Below, one piece after another: positions 18,684 to 26,861 of a stretch of DNA of 39,661 nt. The DNA comes from JARRNJ01 sp037385045. Lineage in GTDB: Bacteria > Pseudomonadota > Gammaproteobacteria > JASBUN01. Each line of letters opens with the position of its first letter. The first letter of the stretch is position 1. The notes under the pieces are model-generated. The model searched no databases, had not been told where the DNA came from, and saw only the letters and a program-made list of their open reading frames with translations. The position numbers were made by a program, and so were the translations under genes. Location of the stretch: assembly GCA_037385045.1 (NCBI GenBank), contig JARRNJ010000014.1, forward strand, positions 1 through 39,661, read 5' to 3'.

Positions 18684-20372
18684 TCACGAACCGGCGGCCG
18701 CCTGTTTCGCTTCCACCCCGGCGGCAAGCGCGGCGCCCGCGGCCGACAACACCGCCTGCAAGGCCGCGGTGGTAGTGTCTTCGGCCAACGCCACCGACGA
18801 GGCCCGCGTGTCACCGAGGCGCACCCGCACACAGGCCATGGCCTCGGCGTCGGTGCCCTCGCCCACGGCATGCTCGTCGAAGGCTTCGACCTCCACATGG
18901 ACGCCCCGCTGCCGCGCCAGCGCGTCGACCAGCGCTTCCACGACGCCGTGGCCACTGCCGCGCAGATGGCTGGTCGCCTCCTCGCCGCCGACCTGGAGAT
19001 CAGCGTGCACGCGGCCGCCATCGCGGTGCAGATCGTAGCGCTGCATGCGCCAATCGGCGGCGGGCGTCAGGTAGAGTTCACGGAACAGCTCCCACATCCG
19101 CACCGAAGTGATCTCGCTGCCGCTGCGCTCGGCATCGGCCTGTACTTTCCTGCTGAACTCCTGGGCCAGCCACCGGGGCAGGCTGACGCCAAAATCCCGT
19201 TCCAGCACGTGGGCCACGCCGCCCTTGCCCGACTGGCTGTTGATGCGCACCACCTCCTCATAGCGCCGGCCCAGGTCGCGCGGATCGATGGGCAGGTACG
19301 GCACCTGCCACCGGTTGCCGGCCTGATGGTGGGCCATGCCCTTGCGGATAGCATCCTGATGGCTGCCCGAAAAGGCGGTGTACACCAGTTCGCCGACCCA
19401 GGGGTGGCGCGGGTGCACCGGCATCCGGGTGCATTCGGTGTAGCACTCGATAATCTCCCCGGCGTTTGCCAGATCCAAACCCGGGTCCACACCCTGGGAG
19501 TAGAGATTCATGGCCATGGTGACGATGTCCATGTTGCCGGTGCGTTCGCCGTTGCCGAGCAGCGTACCCTCCACCCGGTCGGCGCCGGCCATCACCGCCA
19601 GCTCGGCCGCGGCCACGGCGCAGCCGCGGTCATTGTGGGTGTGCACGCTGATGCGCAGGTGGTCGCGGTGGCGCACGTGAGCACAGAACCACTCGACCTG
19701 ATCGGCAAACACGTTCGGCGTCGCCGACTCCACGGTGGCCGGCAGGTTGATGATCACCCGCTGGCCGTCCTGGGGCCGCCAGACCTCGTTGACCGCGTCC
19801 ACCACCTCCACGGCGTAGTCAAGCTCGGTGTTGCTGAAGCTCTCGGGCGAGTACTGGAACGTCCATTGCGTCTGCGGACAGGCGGCGGCGCCCTTCTTCA
19901 CCGCTTGCGCGCCGCGCACGGCGATGGCCTTCACGCCGTCGCGATCGAGCCCGAACACCTGTTCCCGTTGGGCCGGATTGGTGGAGTTGTAGACATGTAC
20001 GATGGCGCGCCGCGCGCCGCTCAGCGCCGCGTAGGTGCGGTCGATCAGTTCCTCCCGCGCCTGGGTGAGAACCTGAATCGTCACGTCGTCCGGAATGCAG
20101 CCCTCGTCGATGATGCGGCGCACGAAATCGTAGTCCGGCTGCGAGGCGGCGGGAAAGCCCACCTCGATTTCCTTGAAGCCGAGCCCAACGAGCAGGTGAA
20201 ACATGCGCATTTTCTGGTCGACGCTCATGGGCTGCGCCAGCGCCTGGTTGCCGTCGCGCAGATCGACGCTGCACCACTTCGGCGCCGCGGTGATGACCCG
20301 ATCCGGCCAGCGGCGCCGCTCCATGGGCACCGGCGGAAATGGACCGTACTTGCGGTAATCGAATCTGCTCAT
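18684..20372 (-). CDS. leuA: 2-isopropylmalate synthase LeuA
   Basis: The 562-residue protein is of the longer LeuA class. It catalyses acetyl-CoA plus 2-oxoisovalerate to 2-isopropylmalate, the first step of leucine synthesis. The N-terminus has the class signature KYGPFPPVPMERRRWPDR and the catalytic VDLRDGNQAL. The TIM barrel carries HTHNDRGCAVAAAEL (metal His pair) and EGTLLGNGERTGNMD. The C-terminal domain, from about residue 430, is the regulatory domain that usually binds leucine. The ATG at 20370-20372 has AGGTGA upstream. It is separate from any leuBCD cluster in this window. It is divergent from an Lrp-type regulator, which may control it. Confidence 0.96.
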   Translation of the reverse strand: MSRFDYRKYGPFPPVPMERRRWPDRVITAAPKWCSVDLRDGNQALAQPMSVDQKMRMFHLLVGLGFKEIEVGFPAASQPDYDFVRRIIDEGCIPDDVTIQVLTQAREELIDRTYAALSGARRAIVHVYNSTNPAQREQVFGLDRDGVKAIAVRGAQAVKKGAAACPQTQWTFQYSPESFSNTELDYAVEVVDAVNEVWRPQDGQRVIINLPATVESATPNVFADQVEWFCAHVRHRDHLRISVHTHNDRGCAVAAAELAVMAGADRVEGTLLGNGERTGNMDIVTMAMNLYSQGVDPGLDLANAGEIIECYTECTRMPVHPRHPWVGELVYTAFSGSHQDAIRKGMAHHQAGNRWQVPYLPIDPRDLGRRYEEVVRINSQSGKGGVAHVLERDFGVSLPRWLAQEFSRKVQADAERSGSEITSVRMWELFRELYLTPAADWRMQRYDLHRDGGRVHADLQVGGEEATSHLRGSGHGVVEALVDALARQRGVHVEVEAFDEHAVGEGTDAEAMACVRVRLGDTRASSVALAEDTTTAALQAVLSAAGAALAAGVEAKQAAAGS

Positions 20373-20388
20373 GCTTCACCTGTCTCGT

Positions 20389-20469
20389 GTAGGTTGGCGG
20401 TTCAGGGGGGATCGCCCCCTGCTGGCGCCGGCACGCAGGGTGGGGTGCCGAGCCTGAAACCAAGCCTAC
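20389..20469. promoter_or_regulatory. Nested palindrome in the leuA leader
   Basis: The outer arms GTAGGTTGG (20389-20397) and CCAAGCCTAC (20460-20469) pair with one extra base. Inside is a perfect 7-bp hairpin, CAGGGGG (20403-20409) and CCCCCTG (20415-20421), around a 5-base loop. On the minus strand it lies within 100 bases upstream of the leuA start. It could be a leader structure, an operator or a REP-like element, because the left arm also starts GTAG. The function is unknown. Confidence 0.4.
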
Positions 20470-20520
20470 GGGAACCAGCCTGGCAGGTGTTTGCAAATTC
20501 AGGCATTTCCGTGCACTTTT

Positions 20521-20529
20521 TGCTATAAT
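20521..20529 (+). promoter_or_regulatory. Extended -10 promoter box for the Lrp-type gene
   Basis: TGCTATAAT (20521-20529, with T at 20521) is an extended -10 motif, TGn plus a consensus TATAAT, inside an AT-rich stretch unlike the surrounding DNA. It lies about 50 bases upstream of the ATG at 20582. No -35 box at correct spacing is evident, which fits an extended -10 promoter. AT-rich DNA here may also contain Lrp binding sites. Confidence 0.55.
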
Positions 20530-20581
20530 ATTTCTCGTTTATTTAATTTATTGATTTTTTATTGCTCCAGATGGAAACTCC

Positions 20582-21064
20582 ATGGCAGCAATTCATAAAA
20601 TCGACCGACTCGACCGCCGCATTCTGGCGGAGCTGCAGCGCGACGGCGGGCTCACCAACCAGGAACTGGCCGAACGCATCGGCCTGTCGCCGTCGCCGTG
20701 CTCGCGCCGGGTCAGGCAGCTGGAGGATGCCGGCATCATCCTGCGGCGGGTGACGCTGCTGGACCGGCAAAAACTGGGGCTGGACCTGACCGCCGTCATC
20801 CAGATCGGCATGGACCGCCATACGCCGGAGCGGTTCCGGGTGTTCGAAGAAAAGGTCGGGAGTTATCCGGAAGTGCAGGAGTGCTACCTGATTACCGGCC
20901 AGCAGGCGGATTACCTGCTCAAGGTGGTGGTACCCGACATGGAGCACTACCAGGAATTTCTGCTCAACAAGATCACCCGCATCGAGGGGGTGAGCGGTGT
21001 GCACTCGAGCTTCGTCATGCGCCGGGTGGTGGACTCCACCGAACTGCCGTTGGGCTACGTCTAG
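20582..21064 (+). CDS. Lrp/AsnC-family transcriptional regulator
   Basis: The 160-residue protein has an N-terminal winged helix-turn-helix (LDRRILAELQRDGGLTNQELAERIGLSPSPCSRRVRQLEDAGII, about residues 8-52, split here only by reading) and a C-terminal RAM/ligand-binding domain (about 68-150: VQECYLITGQQADYLLKVVV). Length matches E. coli Lrp (164). Such regulators sense leucine or other amino acids and bind as octamers or dimers. The ATG at 20582 matches the family start; the ATG at 20572 is out of frame. The divergent leuA, 209 bp away, is the obvious target, together with its own gene, but regulation is inferred. Confidence 0.93.
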   Translation: MAAIHKIDRLDRRILAELQRDGGLTNQELAERIGLSPSPCSRRVRQLEDAGIILRRVTLLDRQKLGLDLTAVIQIGMDRHTPERFRVFEEKVGSYPEVQECYLITGQQADYLLKVVVPDMEHYQEFLLNKITRIEGVSGVHSSFVMRRVVDSTELPLGYV

Positions 21065-21078
21065 GCTGTGACCTCTCG

Positions 21079-21120
21079 GTAGGGTGCGTTCGACGCCGCA
21101 GGCGGCAACCCACCGACTGG
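21079..21120. repeat. REP-like hairpin, copy 1
   Basis: A GTAG head (21079-21082) is followed by a hairpin of GGTGCGTT (21083-21090) with AACCCACC (21107-21114; 7 of 8 pair) and an inner GCCGC/GCGGC stem. It matches copy 2 (37069-37110) at 38 of 42 positions. GTAG-headed intergenic palindromes are typical of REP elements spread by REP-associated tyrosine transposases; no such gene is in the window. It lies between the convergent Lrp-type and Mrr-type genes. A/T-rich sequence follows (21135-21190) and may help terminate both. Confidence 0.8.
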
Positions 21121-21189
21121 TTGGTGAACTGGCGAGAAAAAAGAGGAAAGAAAGATTTCCAGTTATTGTCTCTCCATGCTCTTTTCCCT

Positions 21190-22269
21190 TCACCGCACCT
21201 TAGGCCGATGCTCCTCCATATACGCCCGCCGGGCCCGGATATAGTGATTCGCGCATTCGATCACGCGCCGATCGCTGTCCAGGCGGGCACACTCCCCGGG
21301 CGGCATGTACTGCAACTCGAACGCCGCCTCCAGATTCTTCGGCGCCGACGGACTGTCACCGCCGACGGCAGCCGGTGATGAAGCCGCGCCGCGGCTGCCG
21401 GAGCGTTCGCCTCCGGCGGTGGCGCGAAACGGCTGCAGCGCCGTGTACAGCGCACCCAGCGTAACCAGCACCACCGTAAGCGCCGCCATGGGCAGCAGCC
21501 AGCGCGCCGGTGACGGGGCGGGTGCCGGACTGGCGGCAGCGGCAACTTCCGACGGACCCTCATCGAGGCGCGCGGCGCCGAGCAGGTGGTATTCCCCTGC
21601 CTCGCCGCGGGCAACGCGCAGCAGCCGCAACAGCTGCGGCCCGTCGATCAGCAGGACGTTCTTGTCATAGGCGAACGCCTGGGCCTCCCGGGTGAAGACG
21701 CCAGAGGTGACCACGAACGCGCCCGCGGCCCGCTGGGCACTCATTACACCGTACAGCTCCCGCACCGTCCGCACCCCGACCTGGCGCGACTTCCAGTGTT
21801 TGCACTGCACCAGGTAATGCTGTTCGTCCCGGGTCCCGACCAGGTCGACGCCGCCGTCGGGCCCGTTGCCGCCCGGCTCCCGCACCCGGTAGCCCTGGCG
21901 CCGGAAGGCCTCGCCCACCAGCAGCTCGAAATCCTCCCGGCTCATGGCCTGCAGCGCCGCCGGCCCGTCATCGCCGGGCGCGTCGCCATGCAGGCGGCGG
22001 TGCTTCCGACGGCCGAACGCCGACAGGACAGCGCCGCCGATGAACGCCGCCGGGAACACGTATTGTCCGAACAGCGCCAAAGTCTTCAGCAACTGAGCAC
22101 GCGCCGCGGGGCCCACGGACTGCGGATCCGGCGGCGGCGCAAGCTCATGGCTCGCGATCGGGTGCAAAATCAGGAAAGCAATGGCGGCCAGCAGCAGCGC
22201 CAGCCACCAGGGCAAACGGGTGCTGGCGGTCACCAGCTCGTCGAACAGACCGCCGTGTCTGCGCGGCAT
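21190..22269 (-). CDS. Membrane-anchored Mrr-type restriction endonuclease
   Basis: The 359-residue protein starts at the ATG at 22267-22269, preceded by AAAGGA; the frame is open to 22410 without a signal. It has two membrane segments (about 20-38 and 65-85), then an Mrr_cat domain (about 107-215). The nuclease core is D142 in GPDGGVDLVG and QCK at 155-157, the Q-x-K variant of the PD-(D/E)xK fold. A third hydrophobic segment lies at about 257-279, followed by a short soluble end with ECARLDSDRRVIECA. Mrr-like domains cut modified DNA in characterised enzymes. No methylase or specificity gene is adjacent, so this is an orphan nuclease and its target is unknown. Confidence 0.88.
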   Translation of the reverse strand: MPRRHGGLFDELVTASTRLPWWLALLLAAIAFLILHPIASHELAPPPDPQSVGPAARAQLLKTLALFGQYVFPAAFIGGAVLSAFGRRKHRRLHGDAPGDDGPAALQAMSREDFELLVGEAFRRQGYRVREPGGNGPDGGVDLVGTRDEQHYLVQCKHWKSRQVGVRTVRELYGVMSAQRAAGAFVVTSGVFTREAQAFAYDKNVLLIDGPQLLRLLRVARGEAGEYHLLGAARLDEGPSEVAAAASPAPAPSPARWLLPMAALTVVLVTLGALYTALQPFRATAGGERSGSRGAASSPAAVGGDSPSAPKNLEAAFELQYMPPGECARLDSDRRVIECANHYIRARRAYMEEHRPKVR

Positions 22270-22521
22270 TTTCAATCCTTTCGCAGCAGCCGTGCCCACC
22301 GCATGCGACCGAGAGCGCCGGCCACCCAATTCTCCAGGGTAGCCCAAGTGTAACCGACGCCGGGCGGACCCACACGCCGGAAGTCCGTACAAGTCCTGAT
22401 TCCCCGGCACGACGGCGGACTATACGATTCGGCCATAATCGCGGTGCCGACCCGCAACGGCCGCAAGCGCCGCCCGGCGGGGCTGTGCCGTTCAACACGT
22501 TGATCCGAGGGGAACGCCAAC

Positions 22522-22911
22522 ATGAAACGCAAATTGCTGCATACCGCCCTGGCCGGCGCATTACTGACAACCGCCCTGCCGGGGCTGGCCCAGGACCAGA
22601 CCCGCGACCAGATGCGGGACCAGACCCGGGACCAGATCCGTGACCAGAACCAACAGATCTATGGTTCGCAGCTGATGACGCCCCAGGAACGGGCCGAGTA
22701 CCGCAGCCGGATGCGCAATGCCCGAACCTACGAGGAGCGGCAACGCATCCGCCAGGAACATCACCAGCAGATGCAGGAGCGGGCGCGCCAGCGCGGCGTC
22801 ACTCTGCCCCCGGCGCCGCCGGCGCGCGGCTACCGGGGTCAAGGCGGTGGTATGGGGCCGGGTGGCGGCATGGGTGGCGGTAGGGGTGGCGGTATGGGCG
22901 GAGGCCGCTGA
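22522..22911 (+). CDS. Exported DQ-repeat, Gly-rich small protein
   Basis: The 129-residue protein has a signal peptide (KRKLLHTALAGALLTTALPGLA, 2-23) and then short DQxR repeats (about 25-43). A charged helical core follows, with MTPQERAEYRSRMRNART and EERQRIRQEHHQQMQERARQRG. It ends in a Gly-rich tail made of GGGMG-type units. The core resembles small periplasmic proteins of unknown function found in many proteobacteria. The ATG at 22522 follows GAGGGG. It is a single gene, divergent from the Mrr-type nuclease. Confidence 0.8.
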   Translation: MKRKLLHTALAGALLTTALPGLAQDQTRDQMRDQTRDQIRDQNQQIYGSQLMTPQERAEYRSRMRNARTYEERQRIRQEHHQQMQERARQRGVTLPPAPPARGYRGQGGGMGPGGGMGGGRGGGMGGGR

Positions 22912-22929
22912 GCGCCCGCCCCAACCCCG

Positions 22930-23961
22930 TCACACCACGGTAAGGAACGATACCCCGTGCGCGCCGACGAACCCGTCGGCGCGTCCGGGGCCCTGTCCCA
23001 CGTAACCGTAATCCTGCGCCAGGATGCGGCGCAGGCGATTGCGGTGCAGGCTGCGCCACAGCTCCCGGTAAGGCAGCACCTGGGGATGCTCGAGGTCCCG
23101 GAACAGGTCGCGGTGCACGCGGGGCAGCCGGTACCAGGGCACTGCGGCCCGCTGGTGATGGGCGGTGTGATAGCCGAAGTTGAGGTTCAGCACGTTTAGC
23201 CAGGGGAAGCGGGTCGACAGCAGGTTCGAATAGCTGTGCGCGACGTCGTACTCGCGCCCGCGCCCGTCGTTGGCCACCGGCTCGTCGCCGCGCAGCACAA
23301 AATGGGTCGCGTAGGTATGGGCGAAGGCATCGGCCACGAACAGCGCCTGCAGCATCAGCGCGTAGGCGACGGCGTAACCGGGCAGCGCCCAGGGGCTGGC
23401 GGCGTAGAGACCGGCGAACAGGGCAAGACGGGTCGCCAGCACCCATAGCACCCGGCGGCGCTCGCCGTGCAAGTGCGGCTGCAAAAACGGCCGCGCCAGC
23501 ACCTCGTAGTGCATGAGCAACTCCACCGCCGGCACATGGCACCATTCGAATCCGTAGACCAGCCACCGCAACGGCCGCGGCGCCCGTCGCAATGCCGCCT
23601 GGTAATCGAAACAGGCCACATCCGCCCGGTCGCGGTGATGACGCAAATGCATGCGTCGGACCCGCTCGAAAGACGCATAGGCGGCCCCGGTCTCCCACAG
23701 CAGCGCCGCGCCGACGCGCGCATTCAGGCGCCGGGAGCGGAACAGCGTCTGGTGCGCACACTCGTGCACCAGATAGGCGGCGATGACCATGCTGTGGGCC
23801 GTCAACAGTATGCCGCAGGTGAATGCAGCCAAATGCGGGCGGGTCAACAGCTACAGGCCGAGGGCATGTCCGCCGACGGCGTAGGACAGGGCCAGAGTGT
23901 TGGGAAGCGCGCCTTCGGGCTCGCGCCAGAACGATGAGGCTCTGCTGCTTGTCGGACGCAT
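22930..23961 (-). pseudogene. Fatty acid desaturase gene with in-frame amber stop
   Basis: The body (22930-23847) encodes a membrane fatty acid desaturase with all three histidine boxes: HECAH, HLRHHRDRAD and YHTAHHQRA, plus several hydrophobic segments. In this frame the TTG at 23845-23847 is preceded by TAG at 23851-23853. Upstream of that stop the same frame stays coding-like for 36 codons back to the ATG at 23959-23961, with FWREPEGALPNTLALSYAVGGHALGL, which looks like the missing N-terminus of the family. The stop is therefore probably a point mutation in a former codon such as TGG. Either the gene is inactive, a shorter product is made from the TTG, or the base is a sequencing error. 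A functional protein would use membrane lipids as substrate. Confidence 0.75.
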
Positions 23962-24118
23962 GACAGACACCGGCGGCGGAACTCCCCCCAGTGCCAGCAA
24001 GAGCGATGCCAACCCGGGAGTGACGCGGCCGCGCCGTCAAAATGCGCCGTCACACAGCGGATTAGGGCGTGCGCGCTGCCGGGTTGGAAGAATCCGACAC
24101 CAGTCGATGCGCACTGCA

Positions 24119-24169
24119 GGCGCGCAGATTGCGCGCCTATGTACGCCCGTGGTGCACGTAGGCGCGCAA
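24119..24169. terminator. Competing hairpins after the dsrC-like gene
   Basis: Just beyond the dsrC-like stop (minus strand), TTGCGCGCCTATGTAC (24129-24144) pairs with GCACGTAGGCGCGCAA (24154-24169) over 16 positions, with one mismatch and one G-T pair. The same left arm (GCGCGCC, 24131-24137) can instead pair with GGCGCGC at 24119-24125. The two hairpins are mutually exclusive. There is no U-run, so an mRNA-stabilising or attenuating stem is as likely as a terminator. Confidence 0.5.
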
Positions 24170-24180
24170 GCCAGCCGCGT

Positions 24181-24552
24181 TCAGACTACGCTGCCAAACC
24201 CAGGGTCTGCGGCGCCGGCAGGGGCTTCGAGTCCCGCCAGTCGGCAGCCCTGCGCCACCGGACCACCGGGGAACAGGCCGTAGAGGTACTTGGCTCCCCC
24301 CTTGCCGTGGAAGCGTTCCTCCAACGCGTCGCGCAGTTCACGCACGTTGATATGAGCCGCCTCGCGCCGATTCGCGTAATAATCCTGCAGCGCCCGCACC
24401 GCTTCCCAATGGTCGTCCGTCAGCGCCAAACCCTCGGCCTGCGCCAGCGCCTGCGCAGCGTCACGGCTCCAACCCCGAGGCGCCCGGGGGAACGCCGGAT
24501 CCGGCGCCTCGGCACCGGGGTGCATCACATCTTCCATCGTCATATCGGACAC
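24181..24552 (-). CDS. DsrC/TusE-family sulfur-relay protein, CysB only
   Basis: The 123-residue protein starts at a GTG (24550-24552) with a perfect GGAGGTGA upstream; the frame is open to 24585, where ATGs lack a better signal. The DsrC fold is clear: GWSRDAAQALAQAEGLALTDDHWEAVRALQDYY, then EERFHGKGGAKYLYGLFPGGPVAQGCRLAGLEAPAG. DsrC carries sulfur as a trisulfide between two C-terminal Cys: CysB in the QxC motif and CysA next to the end. Here CysB (QGC) is present, but the CysA position is Ala (PAGA), followed by an 8-residue extension with no Cys. TusE has the opposite pattern. It therefore cannot form the intramolecular trisulfide, and may act as a single-thiol carrier or regulator. Confidence 0.88.
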   Translation of the reverse strand: MSDMTMEDVMHPGAEAPDPAFPRAPRGWSRDAAQALAQAEGLALTDDHWEAVRALQDYYANRREAAHINVRELRDALEERFHGKGGAKYLYGLFPGGPVAQGCRLAGLEAPAGAADPGFGSVV

Positions 24553-24888
24553 GACATCACCTCCCATGGTTGATCGCCTCCCCATCGGCCGGCGCCAGGC
24601 GCGGCAGGCAATCCCGTCCCATCCGGCGGCTTCCGTACCCTGGGGAAGCTACCCTTAATTAAAGCGCGCCGGGCGCAAGCCGCAAGCGCCCGTTGCGGCG
24701 AAGGCCGCCGCATGCCAGCGACAACCACCGGCGAAGCCGTGGGCGGGCAGCGGACCGCTGCGACCGAGTTGCAGGGTGTGGCAGGGGAACGGGCGACGGA
24801 CGCGTTTCGCTCCGGCCCGGGCGGCGTACGCCCAGCCGCCGCAAGGCGGCCGGACTTGATCCGGCAGCACAACGCCCCCGGGGTTGAG
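24553..24888. other. Intergenic region with a GCAA-loop hairpin
   Basis: This 336-bp stretch lies between the dsrC-like start and the PilZ stop. The dsrC Shine-Dalgarno GGAGGTGA lies at 24557-24564 (minus strand). A perfect 6-bp hairpin, GCCGCC-GCAA-GGCGGC, sits at 24835-24850 and follows the PilZ gene by about 40 bases. An A/T-rich patch occurs at 24650-24662. No gene was recognised. Confidence 0.4.
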
Positions 24889-25233
24889 TCAGCGGGATCG
24901 GCGGTGGCGCCGCTGCACTTCCTGTTCCAGCACCGACGCCAGGCGGTGCAGCACCTCGTCGCCGCAATCGGCAAAACGCACACCGATGCCATCGGTGGTG
25001 CGGCGGGTGACCACCGCCGCCACGACCACGGAGCGCACCGCATCCAATTGCAGCTCACATTCGAGCGTCGTTCCGGGCGGCCACGGCGCCTGGGGACTGG
25101 TAACGAACGCACCGTCAAGTGACAGGTCCCTGGTCGCCCCCGGCGCTGGCGCCCGGACGTCCCGAGCGTGACGGTAAAGCCTCACCGGCAGGCACACCGG
25201 GACGCGGACATCCGGCTGCATGTGACGGTCCAT
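24889..25233 (-). CDS. PilZ domain protein
   Basis: The 114-residue single-domain protein has the PilZ pattern: N-terminal VRVPVCLPVRLYR, the DLSLDGAFV turn matching the D-x-S-x-x-G element, and a closing GIGVRF strand. PilZ domains bind cyclic-di-GMP through an R-x-x-x-R motif and the D-x-S-x-x-G loop. An exact R-x-x-x-R is not obvious here, so ligand binding is uncertain. Without a partner domain it probably acts by protein-protein contact. The ATG at 25231-25233 follows GAGAGGG. It is transcribed toward the dsrC-like gene. Confidence 0.78.
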   Translation of the reverse strand: MDRHMQPDVRVPVCLPVRLYRHARDVRAPAPGATRDLSLDGAFVTSPQAPWPPGTTLECELQLDAVRSVVVAAVVTRRTTDGIGVRFADCGDEVLHRLASVLEQEVQRRHRRSR

Positions 25234-25631
25234 ATCATTGCCCTCTCATGGCCTGGCTGCATTCCAGATGGCCGTCCGCCAGTGGCCGGCCGGCAACCGT
25301 ACGACGGATTTCCGCATGCACGTTGTGCACTATCGCATTACCATGTGCGGCAGTGTCCGCGAACCGGTTCACAGTTCGCAGCGCCCGGACGCGATCCGGC
25401 AGCTGCGCTGCGCCCGCACATAAAGTGCCTTTTGCAACGGACAACGCCGATTCCGGCACTTTCTCTGGGGTGGCCCACCAGCCGGGCACCGTGCAGCGCA
25501 TCCACATTGGACTATGTTTTGATACACCGGCTGCCCGCAGGGCAGCGGACGCGACCGACCTTCCGTCACCCGTACCCATCCCGTCGTCTGCCACTGGCGG
25601 ACGATGGTCAGCGACCACTTTGGGAGAAACA
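25234..25631. other. Intergenic region upstream of emrA, no gene seen
   Basis: The 398-bp gap between the divergent PilZ and emrA genes must hold both promoters. It carries no MarR- or TetR-type regulator gene that often sits next to emrAB. The emrA frame is open through the region, but without a ribosome-binding site or conserved residues. Nothing clear could be assigned. Confidence 0.45.
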
Positions 25632-26861
25632 ATGACCAATGCGGCTGCCTCGCAATCAACACCCGACGACGATGCGCAGCCGGGGCAGCGCAAACGCAAA
25701 CGCCGGCGCAGACTTGCGCTGGGCGCGCTTGCGCTGGTGTTCCTTGCCGGCGGCGCGGGCTACGGAGGCTACTGGTATTTCACCGGTCGCTACTGGGTGA
25801 GCACCGCCGACGCCTACGTGCACGGCAATCAGGTCCCACTGATGGCGCAAGTCGCCGGCACCGTCTACGCCATTGCCGCGGACGACACGGAACAGGTACA
25901 CAAAGGCGAGGTGCTGGTACGCCTGGACCCCACCGATGCGCGGCTGGCGCTGGACCGCGCCGAAGCGCAACTGGCCCAAACGGTGCGCCAGGTACACCAA
26001 CTGTACCAGCAGGCGGCCGAGCAGAAAGCGACCGTGGCGCTGCGCAAAGCCGATCTGGATCAGGCGCGGCGGGATTATGCGCGCGCCAAGCGTCTGCAAA
26101 GCAGCCACAACGTGTCCCAGCAGCGGTACCAGCATGCCCGCACCGCCTGGGAAGCCGCGCAGGCCAGCCTGCAACAGGCGCGCCATCAATTGGCGGCACT
26201 GCAGGCGGTCACCCAGGGCACCGACCCGCGCGACCATCCCCGCGTGAAACTGGCGGTGGCGGCCGTGCGCCAAGCCTACATCAACCTCCAGCGCACCCGC
26301 GTGCTGGCACCGGTGGACGGCTACGTGGCCCAACGCAAGGTGCAGGTGGGGCAACGGGTGCAGCCGGGCCAACCGCTGCTGGCCATCGTGCCGCTCAATC
26401 AGCTCTGGGTCACCGCCAATTTCAAGGAAACCGCCCTGGCGCACATGCGCGTCGGCCAGCCCGTCAACATGACTGCGGATTTCTACGGCAGCAAGGTCCA
26501 TTATCGCGGCACGGTGCTGGGCATCAGCCCCGGCACCGGCAGCGCCTTTGAACTGCTGCCGCCGCAGAACGCCACCGGCAACTGGATCAAGGTAGTGCGA
26601 CGCCTGCCGGTACGCATCGCGCTCGATCCCGGCGAACTCAAGGCCCACCCACTGCGTCTGGGCCTGTCGATGCAGGTCAGCGTCAATGTGCACAACGCCA
26701 GCGGCCCCGTGCTCGGCGAAGCTCCCGGCGGCCGCACCGACTACACGACCAACGTCTACCGACGCAACCCGACGCGCCTGAACCGCCTCGTCGACGACAT
26801 CATTCGCGCCAACGCCGGCGACAGCACCGGAACGCTGGTCGACCGCAGTCATGGCCGCTGA
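25632..26861 (+). CDS. emrA: EmrA-type membrane fusion protein of efflux pump
   Basis: The 409-residue protein starts at the ATG at 25632 with GGGAGA ahead. A basic cytosolic start (RKRKRRRR) leads to one membrane segment at about 28-50. The HlyD-type periplasmic part has a lipoyl-like half (VPLMAQVAGTVYAI), a long coiled-coil hairpin (about 108-205) and a second half with LAPVDGYVAQRKVQVGQRV. SAFELLPPQNATGNW followed by IKVVRRLPVRIAL is typical of EmrA. With EmrB and an outer-membrane TolC it exports hydrophobic drugs and uncouplers by proton-motive force. No tolC is nearby. Its stop overlaps emrB by 11 bp, so the two are cotranscribed. Confidence 0.93.
   Translation: MTNAAASQSTPDDDAQPGQRKRKRRRRLALGALALVFLAGGAGYGGYWYFTGRYWVSTADAYVHGNQVPLMAQVAGTVYAIAADDTEQVHKGEVLVRLDPTDARLALDRAEAQLAQTVRQVHQLYQQAAEQKATVALRKADLDQARRDYARAKRLQSSHNVSQQRYQHARTAWEAAQASLQQARHQLAALQAVTQGTDPRDHPRVKLAVAAVRQAYINLQRTRVLAPVDGYVAQRKVQVGQRVQPGQPLLAIVPLNQLWVTANFKETALAHMRVGQPVNMTADFYGSKVHYRGTVLGISPGTGSAFELLPPQNATGNWIKVVRRLPVRIALDPGELKAHPLRLGLSMQVSVNVHNASGPVLGEAPGGRTDYTTNVYRRNPTRLNRLVDDIIRANAGDSTGTLVDRSHGR

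Noticed and set aside
22840..22911. Short GGCGGT-type DNA repeats as a CRISPR or minisatellite
   Set aside because: They encode a Gly-rich tail in frame and have no spacer structure.
25119..25631. N-terminal extension of emrA
   Set aside because: The open frame lacks a signal and continues through an intergenic region; the ATG at 25632 has a ribosome-binding site and fits EmrA length.
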